Positions 48,993 to 59,046 of a stretch of DNA of 64,000 nucleotides are shown here, in pieces. The first letter of the stretch is position 1, and each line of letters opens with the position of its first letter. The stretch comes from Neptuniibacter sp. 1_MG-2023. GTDB lineage: Bacteria; Pseudomonadota; Gammaproteobacteria; Pseudomonadales; Balneatricaceae. The DNA is taken from assembly GCF_030547185.1 (NCBI RefSeq), contig NZ_JAUOQR010000002.1:1-64000 (forward strand). Direction: 5' to 3'. The position numbers and the translations under genes are program-made. The notes beneath the pieces are model-generated. The model was given only the letters and a program-made list of their open reading frames with translations, had not been told where the DNA came from and did not search any database.

Positions 48993-49826
48993 TTATAAGG
49001 GCTGTAATCTGGGTGTAATAGCGGGTGTGTGAAATAATTGTAGATCGTCCAAGCGTAATGCCGTTAACTCGCCTCCCCATACGCACCCTGTATCTAAGGC
49101 AAAGACATTCTCAGCTTTTGCCTCCCCTTCTAATGCAGCCCAGTGACCAAAAAGAATACGTATATCTTGCTCATTTGGATCTTTACGCGGAAATTGAAAC
49201 CACGGTTTATGGTTTTGAGGTTGTGAGGCTAAATCGCCCTTAGCTGAAAAGTCTAGCTTGCCTTCAGGTGTGCAAAAACGCATGCGTGTTAGGTAATTAG
49301 TAATAAGTCTTAAACGATTCCAGCCTTGGTGGTGCGAGGACCAGATATCGGGTTGATTACCATACATATGATTAAAGAATTCGCCGGCTAGGGTGCTATT
49401 GAGTACCTTTTCGACCTCTTTTGCACGTTTTTGTGCTTTTTGAATGCTCCAGCATGGTGGAATGCCCGCATGTACCATGGCTACTTTTTGGTCTCTGTCG
49501 TAAACCATAAGTTTTTGCTTACGTAACCATGAGAGTAGCTCGTGTTTATCGGGCGCTTGAAGAATTGGGGTTAAGGTATCGCTACGTTTATGATGGGTTG
49601 CGCCAAAATATACAGCAAGTAGGTGTAGGTCATGATTACCGAGAACGCAGGTAGCGCGAGGTCCCAGGGACTTAATGAATCGTAAGGTTTCGAGTGAATG
49701 AGGACCGCGATTAACTAAGTCGCCAGCTATCCATAGTTGGTCATTTTCGGAAAATTCAATTTGTTGTAAGAGAAGCATTAGCTCCTCATAACAGCCTTGA
49801 ATATCACCAACTACATATGTAGCCAT
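48993..49826 (-). CDS. apaH: Bis(5'-nucleosyl)-tetraphosphatase (symmetrical) ApaH
   Basis: Hydrolyses Ap4A to two ADP and removes Np4 RNA caps. 277 residues with the metallophosphatase motifs YVVGDIQGCYEELMLLLQQI, IAGDLVNRGPHSLETL and LGNHDLHLLAVYFG, and the C-terminal FALDTGCVWGGELTALRLDD. Downstream of apaG as in E. coli. Confidence 0.97.
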   Translation of the reverse strand: MATYVVGDIQGCYEELMLLLQQIEFSENDQLWIAGDLVNRGPHSLETLRFIKSLGPRATCVLGNHDLHLLAVYFGATHHKRSDTLTPILQAPDKHELLSWLRKQKLMVYDRDQKVAMVHAGIPPCWSIQKAQKRAKEVEKVLNSTLAGEFFNHMYGNQPDIWSSHHQGWNRLRLITNYLTRMRFCTPEGKLDFSAKGDLASQPQNHKPWFQFPRKDPNEQDIRILFGHWAALEGEAKAENVFALDTGCVWGGELTALRLDDLQLFHTPAITPRLQPL

Positions 49827-49850
49827 AGGATGCGACTCTGTTCTTATTAA

Positions 49851-50237
49851 TTAGTGTAATGCGTTTGGACTGGCTAAAGTAAATGGGGTGATGGCTGCCT
49901 TAAACAGTTCGCCTTCATCGGTGCTCATTTCATAATGTCCTTGCATACTTCCGACGCTGGTGGTGAGTACTGCGCCACTGGTATAAGTGTAGCTCGAGTC
50001 GGGTTCTATAATAGGCTGTTCACCCACAACACCTTCCCCTTGGACCTCTTGAATATGTTGATTTCCATCGGTAATTAACCAATGTCTATTTAAAAGCTGT
50101 ACTGGAATAGGGTTGTGATTGGTAATTGTAATTTTGTAAGAAAACACATAACGCTTACTATCGGGATCAGATTGCTTATCCAGATAGGCAGTGTTGACAT
50201 CTATAATTATTTTATCCCCAAGCGACATATTATCCAT
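49851..50237 (-). CDS. apaG: Co2+/Mg2+ efflux-associated protein ApaG
   Basis: 128 residues, fibronectin-III-like fold. FSYKITITNHNPIPVQLLNR, HWLITDGNQHIQEVQGEGVV and GSMQGHYEMSTDEGELFKA are the family signature. Biochemical role unclear; mutants in enterics are linked to Co2+ resistance. It overlaps the rsmA 3' end by 8 bp. Confidence 0.95.
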   Translation of the reverse strand: MDNMSLGDKIIIDVNTAYLDKQSDPDSKRYVFSYKITITNHNPIPVQLLNRHWLITDGNQHIQEVQGEGVVGEQPIIEPDSSYTYTSGAVLTTSVGSMQGHYEMSTDEGELFKAAITPFTLASPNALH

Positions 50238-51054
50238 TAATTTTTTCTTTGCCTTTGTGTTGAGTAAGGTAGTTGCTTATGGTGACAAAATCAGCAACTG
50301 ATAATCGTTCTGGACGTAGTGTTGGATCAATTCCAATGCTCTCGAGTGCTTCAGCACTAAGCAGAGGTTTTAGATTGTTACGTAATGTTTTACGGCGCAT
50401 GTTAAACGCGGTTCTAACGACTGTTTTGAATTGTTCTACATCTTCTGCGACATAAGGTAAATCATGGTAAGGCGTTAACCTTATAATCGCTGAGTCTACT
50501 TTTGGTGCAGGGTTAAAAGCACCTGGCGGTACTTTAAATAGTGATTCTACATTGCAGTAATATTGCGCCATGATACCTAGCCTGCCGTAGTTGTTTTCAC
50601 CAGGTCCGGCGGCCATTCTATCAACCACCTCTTTTTGCAGCATAAAATGCATATCTTCTACATTGTCTGAATGGCTGAGTAGGTGGAAGATTAATTGGGT
50701 TGATATGTTATAAGGTAGGTTTCCGACTATACGTAGGCGTTTTTCGCCTTTGCGGAGTTGTGAAAAATCAAATTTCATTGCATCCGCTTCATGAATGCGG
50801 AATTTGTCCCCGTACATAAAAAACTTAGTGCGTAAAATAGGGGGGAGGTCTCTATCGAGCTCTACTGCATCGAGCTCACCTGCTTCAGATAGCAGCTCTT
50901 CAGTTAAGGCACCTAATCCTGGCCCAATTTCAACCATTTGGTCTGATTCATGAGGCGATATTGCACGAATAATACGGCGAATAACCCCGTGATCATGCAG
51001 AAAGTTTTGCCCAAAACGTTTTCGGGCTTTATGTGCTACTGGTTTTTTGCTCAT
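50230..51054 (-). CDS. rsmA: 16S rRNA (adenine1518/1519-N6) dimethyltransferase RsmA (KsgA)
   Basis: Dimethylates the two adenines of the helix-45 loop late in 30S assembly. 274 residues: KRFGQNFLHDHGVIRRIIRA, SAM site MVEIGPGLGALTEELL, catalytic NLPYNIST, then GAFNPAPKVDSAIIRLTP. It lies 3 bp after pdxA in the surA-pdxA-rsmA-apaG-apaH operon. Confidence 0.97.
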   Translation of the reverse strand: MSKKPVAHKARKRFGQNFLHDHGVIRRIIRAISPHESDQMVEIGPGLGALTEELLSEAGELDAVELDRDLPPILRTKFFMYGDKFRIHEADAMKFDFSQLRKGEKRLRIVGNLPYNISTQLIFHLLSHSDNVEDMHFMLQKEVVDRMAAGPGENNYGRLGIMAQYYCNVESLFKVPPGAFNPAPKVDSAIIRLTPYHDLPYVAEDVEQFKTVVRTAFNMRRKTLRNNLKPLLSAEALESIGIDPTLRPERLSVADFVTISNYLTQHKGKEKING

Positions 51055-51057
51055 GAA

Positions 51058-52056
51058 TTAGTTCGCGAGTTGGCTGCGATGGCGAGACATTTCGCCAGCA
51101 TAATCTATTGCTGTTAATAGGCTTCCTGGATCTGCAGTTCCCGTGCCTGCTAAATCAAGTGCTGTACCATGATCGACCGATGTACGGATAATGGGCATGC
51201 CTAAGGTAATATTTACTGCTTTGCCGAAGCCTTTGTATTTTAGCACGGGTAGGCCTTGATCGTGGTACATAGCCAATACGGCATCAGCGGTTTGTAGGTA
51301 TTTCTCTGTAAATAAAGTATCGGCGGGGAGGGGGCCAATTAGATTAATCCCTTTTGCTTTTAATTTTTCCAGAGTAGGTTCTATAACTTCAATCTCTTCC
51401 ATACCTAAATGACCGCCTTCGCCTGCATGGGGATTGAGGCCTGTGACCAATATTTTAGGTGACTTAATTCCAAAACTGGATTTTAGATCTTGATTGAGGA
51501 CTTCAATCACTTCGGTCAGTAAGGCGGGTGTGATCGCATCGGCTATTTCTCGAAGTGGTAAATGGGTGGTGGCTAAAGCAACACGCAGCCCTTCGGTTGC
51601 TAACATCATGACTACTTTTTTTGTCTTTGTTAATGCTTCGAGAAATTCTGTGTGGCCGCTAAAGGGAATGCCGGCGTCATTGATCACACCTTTATGAACT
51701 GGTGCTGTAATGAGTGCGGAGAAAGTGCCATCTAAGCAGCCGTTAGCTGCTAAGGATAATGTAGCTAAAACATATTCCGCATTTGCGGTATTGAGCTTTC
51801 CGGGGATAGCGTCTACTTTCAGCGGAACGGGAATTACTTTTAATGTTCTGGCTGGTGTTGGTGATGCGGGTTGAGCGGGGTCGAATTGCTCAATGTTGAG
51901 CGGAAGTTGCAATTGCTTCGCCCGTTGACGAAGAAGCTCTGGGTCAGCAATGACAACTAACTCATCAATGTGCCCTAACTGTGCAATTTGAATGCACAGG
52001 TCAGGGCCAATTCCCGAAGGTTCACCTGGTGTAATGACAAGGCGGTTCGTCCCCAA
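51058..52056 (-). CDS. pdxA: 4-hydroxythreonine-4-phosphate dehydrogenase PdxA
   Basis: NAD-dependent oxidation in pyridoxal phosphate synthesis. 332 residues from a TTG at 52056, which has AAGGAG eight bases upstream and lies five bases after the surA stop; a longer frame to 52110 would run into surA. Motifs: [60 protein letters not shown] and [19 protein letters not shown]. Confidence 0.95.
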   Translation of the reverse strand: MGTNRLVITPGEPSGIGPDLCIQIAQLGHIDELVVIADPELLRQRAKQLQLPLNIEQFDPAQPASPTPARTLKVIPVPLKVDAIPGKLNTANAEYVLATLSLAANGCLDGTFSALITAPVHKGVINDAGIPFSGHTEFLEALTKTKKVVMMLATEGLRVALATTHLPLREIADAITPALLTEVIEVLNQDLKSSFGIKSPKILVTGLNPHAGEGGHLGMEEIEVIEPTLEKLKAKGINLIGPLPADTLFTEKYLQTADAVLAMYHDQGLPVLKYKGFGKAVNITLGMPIIRTSVDHGTALDLAGTGTADPGSLLTAIDYAGEMSRHRSQLAN

Positions 52057-52061
52057 GCTGA

Positions 52062-53354
52062 TTACTCCTTGATGTCTACATAAGCTTGTGAACGTATCTC
52101 GCGTAACCAATTAGTTAGTTCTTCATTGAACTTACGTTTTTGGATAACGGCTCGTGCACGGTTTTCTTGCATCTCTTCGCCTAGATCTTGGGTGCGTTTA
52201 TCTAGGACGGTTAGGATATGCCAGCCAAAGCGTGATTCAAAAGGTGCTGATACTTGCCCTGTAGGTGTATTGTTCATCACCTCTTCAAATTCAGGGACCA
52301 TTTGTCCATCTTGAGTCCAGCCGAGAGACCCGCCTTCTGAACCGCTAGCGGGATCATCACTAAACTCTTTTGCTAATGACGAAAATGATTCGCCGTTATC
52401 GATTCGTTTTTTGATGTCCATTATTTGTTGTTGTGCCTGAGCGGATGTTCTAATTTCACTCGGTTTAAGTAGTATGTGACTTACAAGGCGTTGCTCTACT
52501 AATTGTACTGAACCGCCGCGTTTATCCTTCATTAGAATGATATGGAAGCCGCTTGATGAGCGTATAGGTTTGCTGAATTCTGAGGGGGAAAGTTGGCGCG
52601 CTGCATTCCCTAAAGTTTCAGGTAATTCTGCGGCCTTTCTCCAGCCTAGATCGCCACCATTAAGTGCGTTAGGTGCGTTGGAAAATTCCACGGCGAGCTT
52701 GGAGAAGTCCTCTCCATTTTCGAGTTTAGTGTGAATATCTTTAGCAATTCTTTCTGCTCGTTGAATCATCTCTGGTGATGCTTGAGAGGGTGTAGCAATC
52801 AAGATATGCCCTAAGGAATATTCTGCAGACAGCTGGCTTTGGCCTGTTTCAGATTTCAAAAAGTTATCGAGTTCTTGTTCTGATACGCGAATACGTCGGT
52901 TGACCATATTTTGCTGGACACTGTTAAGTAGTAATTCGCCACGAATTTGCTCTCTGACTTGGGCGTAGTTCCGTCCTTCGGCGATCAATGCCTCGCGGAA
53001 CTGTTCTAATGATAAGCCGTTTTGTGAGGCGATGCCGTTTAAGGTGTTGTTGAGCTGGCTATCAGAGATACGAATCCCTTGCTGTAGAGCAAGCTGTTTT
53101 TGGATGCTTTCTAATATTAAGCGATCTAGAACCTGCTTGCGGAAGATATTATCGGGAGGTAACTTTGTGTTGCGGGCGGATAGCTGTTCACGAGTTATCG
53201 CAACGCGTTGATCAAGCTCGCTTTGCATAACAATGCCGTCATTAACCACGGCGGCCACTCGGTCGAGCGGAACTGCGTCCGCAAGTGCAGAGTGAGTGGG
53301 AATTAGCAGAGTTAATGCTGCGATTGAAAATATTTTTCTGAGCTTAGTCTTCAT
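52062..53354 (-). CDS. surA: Periplasmic chaperone/peptidyl-prolyl isomerase SurA
   Basis: Escorts outer-membrane proteins, LptD included, through the periplasm. 430 residues. Signal peptide [20 protein letters not shown] ending HSALA, an N-terminal chaperone domain ([19 protein letters not shown]), then two parvulin PPIase domains ([20 protein letters not shown]...[29 protein letters not shown]...[13 protein letters not shown]). ATG 53354 gives the clean signal peptide and has GAAGAG upstream; ATG 53375 is alternative. It overlaps the lptD end by 11 bp. Confidence 0.96.
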   Translation of the reverse strand: MKTKLRKIFSIAALTLLIPTHSALADAVPLDRVAAVVNDGIVMQSELDQRVAITREQLSARNTKLPPDNIFRKQVLDRLILESIQKQLALQQGIRISDSQLNNTLNGIASQNGLSLEQFREALIAEGRNYAQVREQIRGELLLNSVQQNMVNRRIRVSEQELDNFLKSETGQSQLSAEYSLGHILIATPSQASPEMIQRAERIAKDIHTKLENGEDFSKLAVEFSNAPNALNGGDLGWRKAAELPETLGNAARQLSPSEFSKPIRSSSGFHIILMKDKRGGSVQLVEQRLVSHILLKPSEIRTSAQAQQQIMDIKKRIDNGESFSSLAKEFSDDPASGSEGGSLGWTQDGQMVPEFEEVMNNTPTGQVSAPFESRFGWHILTVLDKRTQDLGEEMQENRARAVIQKRKFNEELTNWLREIRSQAYVDIKE

Positions 53355-56223
53355 TTTGCTCTTCACGCTCTTCATAGCCGATTATGTCATCCATGAAGCT
53401 GCTATCGCCGCTTCCGAATGAGCCGAGTCCTTTAAGGGTAAATTTAAGGAAAATGCCTGTATCAAATTCATCTGTGTCATCAAGCCAGCGGCGCCCTGCA
53501 AAGCTAACTTTCCAGCAGCAGCTTTCATACTCGACCCCCAGGGATGTTTCAAGACTGTCGCTGTCTTGGATGTCATATAACCAACGGCCCATACCTGTCC
53601 AGTTATTGGCAAGAGGCCAGATGAATGATAAATCAGTTTGTTCCCTTGTTGTATCTTTGAAACGATAACTAAAGTTGAATCGATGATTGGTGTCGTTTTT
53701 GTAACGTAATCTGGCGCTAGATTCTGAAACTTTGTAATCGCTGTTATCTAAAATGGTATCTAAGCTGACTCGAAAATTGGGTGATAAGTTCCAGGCGGCT
53801 TGTGTTGCTATATCGCTTTGACCGCTAGTTTCGTCGGGATCGGTGCTGTCGAGTTGGATTTTTCTGTCAGCAAAATAATAGGCTTGGCCTATGCTGAAAC
53901 TAGCTTGTTCAAAGCCATCTTCTGTGAAACTTCTAGTGCTAACGCCTAGTGACAGTTGTTCGGCATCACCGATTCTATCTAAACCACTGAAACGATTAGT
54001 GCGGAACAGTGAGTTGTAGTCAAATGTGAGTTCAGATGTGTCGAAGTCAGGCATACTATCCTGATCTTCTTCGGGTACATATAAAGCAAAAAGCCGTGGC
54101 TCTAATGTTTGGGTACCACCATTAGACATGGCGCGTTCAAAATATATTCCGCTATCGATGCTGAGGATCGGAACGTTAATGCTTGGGTCTGAGTCATATC
54201 CTGAAACTTGATTTTCCAATGAATATGAAGAACTCCAAAGCCTTAGTTGAGGTTTTAAGTATCCCCAAGGGTTTTGCCATCTATAATTTAAAGTAGGTTG
54301 TATGAATCGTCGCTCACCTATTATCCGATCACTTCCAGTGAGTCCGGTTAAGTTACGATCAAACTGGGTGTATTCGGTGAAATACTTAAACTCCCCACCT
54401 GCCCCGAAGTTCTCTGTGCCAGTAAGTCTTAATTGAGGTAGGCGCTTGTAGGGTGATTTACTACTCTGATTTATTGTCTGGTAGTCATGCACTCTAGCTC
54501 TAACTTGCCAATTCTCCTTGATATAGGAGATGTCGGCGCGTTTATCTAAATGGTTCTGGCGAGATATTTCTAAATTGGTGTCTAGGTCATCGAAGTAATC
54601 CTCATCACTGACAGCCGTGTAATCTAGTCTTGTATGCCAATTATTTGCAAAACGTCCGCTGTGTTGTACGCCCAGTAGCCAGCGATTGTCGTCTAGCACT
54701 TTATCATTATTTATATAAGCGGTATTTAGAGTGTTTTCTGACCAGTCATTCATATATCGAAGCTCATTTTCTAGAATAAGCCCGCGATCCGTTATTAGTC
54801 TAGTCGTTAATGTGTCATCTAGATTTGGTGCAATGTTGAAATAATAAGGTACAGAAATATCGAAACCACTGTCGCCGCTATAGCCTAGACTGGGCGATAA
54901 GAAACCTGATTTGCGACGATCATCAATAGGGAAGGTAAAGTAGGGAGTGTAAAATATTGGGACACCAGCGATACGTAGTACAGCATCCTCCGCTTCACCG
55001 TACCCCTCTTTTTTGTTAATAACTATGCTATCTGCATGGAGTTGCCAAGCTTCGCTGTAAGGGGGGCAGTAAGTATAATCGCCATTTTCCATACGCAAGC
55101 GTTCATCTTCTAAACGGATGATCCGATCTGCGCTACCTCTTAAGCCTTCTTCATGCATAACATAGTGAGTATTACTGAAAATAGCTTCAGAAGTGACTGT
55201 ATCAACTTGAGCATTGTCGCTGAGTAGTAGTAAGCCTGGCTCTCTATATTGTACGTTGCCATCAAAGCGGGCCTTATTGGTTACTTGATCGAGTTCAGCG
55301 TTACTTGAATTTAAGCGTCGCTGGCCCTGTCGCATTTGAACGCCGCCTGATAGTTGGCTTAGTCCACCAATAATTGTAGAGGATTTGTCAGCTTCAAAAT
55401 ATAACGGTGGATTATCAAGTTTTTCATCACCAGTGATTGGATATTCTGGTTCTAGATAACGTCCTGCACACTGTTGCCCAACAGGGTTTCTGTAATAGGC
55501 CCAATCTAAGTGTGAGTATGGGTTTTCTGTAATGTAAGCCGGAGTTGATGGGCCTTTATTTGTGTGTCCGCTAGGGACTGAAAGAGCGTGGATATTTACC
55601 TTGCTACAATCCCAATCGCCACTGGCGGATGTGCTACATTGCCACTCATTACCGATAACTTCAGCCGTTGTTATTGGTTGTGTGTTTACCGCAGCTGGTG
55701 CGGTTTGTACTGGTTTTGGTTGGGCGTTTTTAATTGCTGGTTGGGATGCGATCGCTTGAGTGCTTCCTTCTTCTCCATTACATACCCACTCACCCGCTTG
55801 GTTCGCTACGCAATCCCAAACACCATTTGATGTTGGCTTGACCGCAACAGCAGGTGGTTTTGTAATTGGTTCGTTCGTCTTATTCTGCGAGTTTGTTTGT
55901 TGAGGTTTCTCGGGACGGACTGTTGTAATGGGTGCAGCAATGGCTGTTGGTGCCGGCTGAATATCAACCGAATCTGCTGCTTTGCTGGTGTCTTGAGCTG
56001 TATTTGATGTTGTTTCAGATCTACTTTGTACAGGCTCTGTTTCTTCAACAGTGTTGACGGCTTCTTCGTCAGCGGAGCAATCCCATTCGCCATCATTTGT
56101 CATGTTACAGCTCCAAGCCATCTCTTGGTCTGGAGTCGTCGCTTCCGCAGCGGCATAGCTAGAAAGTAATGCTGCACTGATAGCAAGTGTTAGCGTATAT
56201 GTTGAACGTTTGGCGAAGGGCAT
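53344..56223 (-). CDS. lptD: LPS-assembly outer membrane protein LptD with expanded Cys-repeat N-terminus
   Basis: Inserts lipopolysaccharide into the outer leaflet with LptE. 959 residues: signal peptide (1-26), an unusual repeat region (~30-230), an OstA/LptA-like beta-jellyroll (~265-400), and a C-terminal beta barrel with the paired Cys motif ESCCWKVSFAGRRW. The repeat region holds three copies of a WxC...GxWxC unit (W37-C49; at 55780-55818; at 55606-55644) joined by Pro/Thr/Gln-rich linkers. From memory, Pseudomonas LptD has a single similar motif. First gene of lptD-surA-pdxA-rsmA-apaG-apaH. Confidence 0.96.
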   Translation of the reverse strand: MPFAKRSTYTLTLAISAALLSSYAAAEATTPDQEMAWSCNMTNDGEWDCSADEEAVNTVEETEPVQSRSETTSNTAQDTSKAADSVDIQPAPTAIAAPITTVRPEKPQQTNSQNKTNEPITKPPAVAVKPTSNGVWDCVANQAGEWVCNGEEGSTQAIASQPAIKNAQPKPVQTAPAAVNTQPITTAEVIGNEWQCSTSASGDWDCSKVNIHALSVPSGHTNKGPSTPAYITENPYSHLDWAYYRNPVGQQCAGRYLEPEYPITGDEKLDNPPLYFEADKSSTIIGGLSQLSGGVQMRQGQRRLNSSNAELDQVTNKARFDGNVQYREPGLLLLSDNAQVDTVTSEAIFSNTHYVMHEEGLRGSADRIIRLEDERLRMENGDYTYCPPYSEAWQLHADSIVINKKEGYGEAEDAVLRIAGVPIFYTPYFTFPIDDRRKSGFLSPSLGYSGDSGFDISVPYYFNIAPNLDDTLTTRLITDRGLILENELRYMNDWSENTLNTAYINNDKVLDDNRWLLGVQHSGRFANNWHTRLDYTAVSDEDYFDDLDTNLEISRQNHLDKRADISYIKENWQVRARVHDYQTINQSSKSPYKRLPQLRLTGTENFGAGGEFKYFTEYTQFDRNLTGLTGSDRIIGERRFIQPTLNYRWQNPWGYLKPQLRLWSSSYSLENQVSGYDSDPSINVPILSIDSGIYFERAMSNGGTQTLEPRLFALYVPEEDQDSMPDFDTSELTFDYNSLFRTNRFSGLDRIGDAEQLSLGVSTRSFTEDGFEQASFSIGQAYYFADRKIQLDSTDPDETSGQSDIATQAAWNLSPNFRVSLDTILDNSDYKVSESSARLRYKNDTNHRFNFSYRFKDTTREQTDLSFIWPLANNWTGMGRWLYDIQDSDSLETSLGVEYESCCWKVSFAGRRWLDDTDEFDTGIFLKFTLKGLGSFGSGDSSFMDDIIGYEEREEQNED
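55606..56115 (-). repeat. Three dispersed WxC...GxWxC coding repeats in lptD
   Basis: Units at 56077-56115 (WSCNMTNDGEWDC), 55780-55818 (WDCVANQAGEWVC) and 55606-55644 (WQCSTSASGDWDC), each 13 residues with the spacing W-x-C-x7-[E/D]-W-x-C and a Gly before the acidic residue. Linkers between them differ in length and are low complexity, suggesting duplication of a single ancestral motif. Confidence 0.85.
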
Positions 56224-56298
56224 CTATTAACTAAATCCGTTTCAGCAGTTTCCGGAGAATCCGGTAATTGCCCGAACCTCTGTTAAACAAAGTATAAA

Positions 56299-56324
56299 GC
56301 GGAGAATGATAAATCATTCTCCGC
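56299..56324. promoter_or_regulatory. Perfect 26-bp inverted repeat between lptD and amgK
   Basis: GCGGAGAATGAT (56299-56310) and ATCATTCTCCGC (56313-56324) are exact complements separated by AA. No T tract follows on either strand, so it is not a normal terminator. It lies 75 bp upstream of lptD and 140 bp upstream of amgK, in a position suited to a dimeric repressor site or an mRNA leader hairpin for lptD. Confidence 0.6.
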
Positions 56325-56464
56325 GGCGAGTGTAGCATTCGCTTGTTTTTTATGTGGATTGTTCAGTTCTTTATACTTATGGCGAGTGATGTTGTACCCA
56401 TTTAAGGGGTTGGAGTGTAATAATAGGCGAAAAATAAGCTTAAGATATAGGGCGAAACAGTTTA

Positions 56465-57508
56465 ATGGATCAGAGATATACGCAGTTGAAACAATGGTTG
56501 GAGCGCGAGCTACTGGCGTTTAATCTGTTTGATATTAGTGATTGGCAGCTACTGCCGGTCTCTGGAGATGCGAGTTTTCGACGTTATTTTCGAGCAAAAT
56601 CTAATGGGGCGAGCTGGATCGCTGTTGATGCGCCGCCGGAAAAAGAAGATAGTCAGCCTTTTGTTGCTATAGCTGCTGAGTTAGAAAAGATAGCCGTTTC
56701 AGTGCCGCATGTGCATAAATATGATTTACAGCAGGGCTTTATGCTGCTGGAAGATTTTGGTGATGATCTTTATTTAAGCAAATTAAATAAGTCTTCTGTT
56801 GAGCCGCTTTATGCTGATGCATTAGAAAGTTTATTGATTATACAAAGCTGTAAGCCTGCGGTACTTCCTCTTTATGACCGCGCCCTTTTGGATAGAGAAG
56901 TAGAGTTGTTTCGAGAGTGGTTTTTACAGAAGCTTTTAGAGATTAAATTAGATGCCGATGAGCAGCAGATGCTTAGGTTTCTATTTAATTATGTGATTGA
57001 TTCTGCGCTAGAGCAGCCATTAGTGTTTGTGCATAGAGATTTTCATTCAAGGAACTTAATGTACCGGGAGGGCAAAGCACCGGGTGTGATTGATTTTCAA
57101 GATGCGGTTGAGGGGCCGGTGACTTATGATCTTGCCTCTATACTACGTGATTGCTATATCAGTTGGCCTGATGATCAGGTGTATCGTTGGGTAGAACAGT
57201 ATCGCCTAAGTTTGATTGAGAACGGGCAGATCATGCCGGATCAGACTCATTTTGTTCGCTGGTTTGATCTTATGGGTGCTCAGCGTCATTTGAAAGCCAT
57301 TGGGATTTTTGCGCGATTAAATATCCGTGATGGAAAATCAGGTTATTTAGCTGATATTCCTCGTACTATGAATTACTTGATTGCGGTAGCTGCAAAAACG
57401 GAAGAGTTGAAGCCTGTTGCAGGGTGGTTGGTGCAGAAGGTGGTGCCACGTATGCAGCAAGGTCAGTATTTTGATGCTGATGTCTTGAATGATTGGGTTG
57501 TTGAATGA
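56465..57508 (+). CDS. amgK: N-acetylmuramate/N-acetylglucosamine anomeric kinase AmgK
   Basis: Phosphorylates MurNAc/GlcNAc at C1 in the cell-wall recycling route that bypasses de novo UDP-MurNAc synthesis. 347 residues of the aminoglycoside-phosphotransferase fold: PVSGDASFRRYFR, catalytic FVHRDFHSRNLMYREGKAPG, and metal-binding VIDFQDAVEGPVTYDLAS. Followed by murU with a 4-bp overlap, the pair that defines this pathway. Confidence 0.93.
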   Translation: MDQRYTQLKQWLERELLAFNLFDISDWQLLPVSGDASFRRYFRAKSNGASWIAVDAPPEKEDSQPFVAIAAELEKIAVSVPHVHKYDLQQGFMLLEDFGDDLYLSKLNKSSVEPLYADALESLLIIQSCKPAVLPLYDRALLDREVELFREWFLQKLLEIKLDADEQQMLRFLFNYVIDSALEQPLVFVHRDFHSRNLMYREGKAPGVIDFQDAVEGPVTYDLASILRDCYISWPDDQVYRWVEQYRLSLIENGQIMPDQTHFVRWFDLMGAQRHLKAIGIFARLNIRDGKSGYLADIPRTMNYLIAVAAKTEELKPVAGWLVQKVVPRMQQGQYFDADVLNDWVVE

Positions 57509-58182
57509 AAGCAATGATTTTGGCTGCTGGCATAGGGAAGCGGATGAGACCGCTTACACTGACAACCCCAAAGCCTCTTTTGGAAATAGCTGGCGTCCCT
57601 TTGATTGAATACCATGTCCGGCGTTTAGTCGCGGCAGGGTTTAGTGATATTGTTGTTAACCACGCATGGTTAGGCGATCAGATCGAAGCTTATCTAGGTG
57701 ATGGTAGGCGATTTGGTGCTAATATTGTCTTCTCTCGAGAAGTGGACCCATTAGAAACTGCGGGGGGGATTAGAAAGGCATTACCTCTGCTTGTGTCTGA
57801 AGGTGAAACCTCATTTATCTTAGTTAATGGTGATGTTTTTACGGATTTTCCTTACTCTTCTCTTAATAAGTGGGTTGATAAATCGCCTTATTTGGTGCTT
57901 GTGCCTAATCCGCCTCATAATCCAGAAGGAGATTTTTGTTTGAATAATGGTCGGCTATATGCGGATCGTGGGGAGAAGTATACTTTTAGTGGTGTTAGTG
58001 TCTTACCCCTAGAGATGTTTGCTGATTTGGTGGAGGGGGAAGCTGCTGCGTTAGGGCCGCTTTTGCGTGAAGCTATTGCTAAAGGCAAGGTTTATGGGGC
58101 TGTATATGACGGTTTTTGGGCCGATATTGGCACGCCTGAGCGTTTGCGGCAGATAGATGATTTAGTAAAGGAGCAAAAATAG
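57505..58182 (+). CDS. murU: N-acetylmuramate alpha-1-phosphate uridylyltransferase MurU
   Basis: Makes UDP-MurNAc from the AmgK product. 225 residues with the nucleotidyltransferase signature KAMILAAGIGKRMRPLTLTT and PKPLLEIAG, then FILVNGDVFTDFPYSSL and DGFWADIGTPERLRQID. ATGA overlap with amgK and one base before djlA. Confidence 0.94.
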   Translation: MKAMILAAGIGKRMRPLTLTTPKPLLEIAGVPLIEYHVRRLVAAGFSDIVVNHAWLGDQIEAYLGDGRRFGANIVFSREVDPLETAGGIRKALPLLVSEGETSFILVNGDVFTDFPYSSLNKWVDKSPYLVLVPNPPHNPEGDFCLNNGRLYADRGEKYTFSGVSVLPLEMFADLVEGEAAALGPLLREAIAKGKVYGAVYDGFWADIGTPERLRQIDDLVKEQK

Positions 58183-59007
58183 ATGGCCTTTGATCCACAG
58201 CAAAAAGGCGCAGAGCTGGGCTCAGTCTTTAAAAAGTATTCTACGTCAATCCTGTTGGGGGCGACGGTTGGTTTGTTTACCGGCGGACTGTGGGGGATAG
58301 TTTTTGGCGGTTTTGTAGGCTTTTTGGTTGGTCGAGCCCTTAAAGGTGCAGCGGCTGCAGTGAACCCTCAGGAGGCTTTTTTTAAAGCAACCTTTATCGT
58401 AATGGGGAGGATAGCGAAGGCAGATGGTCGAGTGACTGAAGATGAAATTCAGTACGCACGAAATGTAATGGTTCAGATGCGTTTGGATGAGTCTCGTAAA
58501 TTGCAGGCGATGTCTTTCTTTTCAGAAGGGAAAGATCCTGAGTTCGATTTAAGTAAAGTCCTTAAGCCTCTATCTATTATGCTGAGATCTAGGCCCACCG
58601 TAAAACTCATGTTCGTAGAGATTCAGCTGCAAGCTGCTATGGCTGATGGCGAAGTGAGTGAAGCTGAGCTTAAGGTAATTGATGCTGTGTGTCAGTTGTT
58701 GGATTTTGGTGTTGATTCCGTAGAAGAAGTAATATCACGGGTTAAAGCAGAACGTGATTTCTATCGTCATGGGCATGATGGTGTCGATAGTGGTGTGATG
58801 CTTGAAGATGCTTACGCGGTTTTGGGTGTTCGTAGTGATGCAAGTGATGCGGAAGTGAAGAAGGCTTATCGCCGTCATATGAGTCAGCATCACCCAGATA
58901 AGCTAGTGTCTAAGGGCTTGCCTGAAGAGATGATTGAGATAGCTAAAGAAAAATGCCAAGAGATTCAGGCAGCTTATGAACGGATTAAAAATGCACGTGA
59001 TTCGTAA
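58183..59007 (+). CDS. djlA: Co-chaperone DjlA (membrane-anchored J-domain protein)
   Basis: 274 residues. An N-terminal Gly-rich membrane segment (about 20-48, ILLGATVGLFTGGLWGIVFG), a TerB-like central domain (FIVMGRIAKADGRVTEDEIQ; AMADGEVSEAELKVI), and a C-terminal J domain with the HPD motif (KKAYRRHMSQHHPDKLVSKG) that stimulates DnaK. The layout matches DjlA. Confidence 0.93.
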   Translation: MAFDPQQKGAELGSVFKKYSTSILLGATVGLFTGGLWGIVFGGFVGFLVGRALKGAAAAVNPQEAFFKATFIVMGRIAKADGRVTEDEIQYARNVMVQMRLDESRKLQAMSFFSEGKDPEFDLSKVLKPLSIMLRSRPTVKLMFVEIQLQAAMADGEVSEAELKVIDAVCQLLDFGVDSVEEVISRVKAERDFYRHGHDGVDSGVMLEDAYAVLGVRSDASDAEVKKAYRRHMSQHHPDKLVSKGLPEEMIEIAKEKCQEIQAAYERIKNARDS

Positions 59008-59046
59008 TACCTGATCTCTTGTTATGTTGATTGAGGCTTAAAGGAA

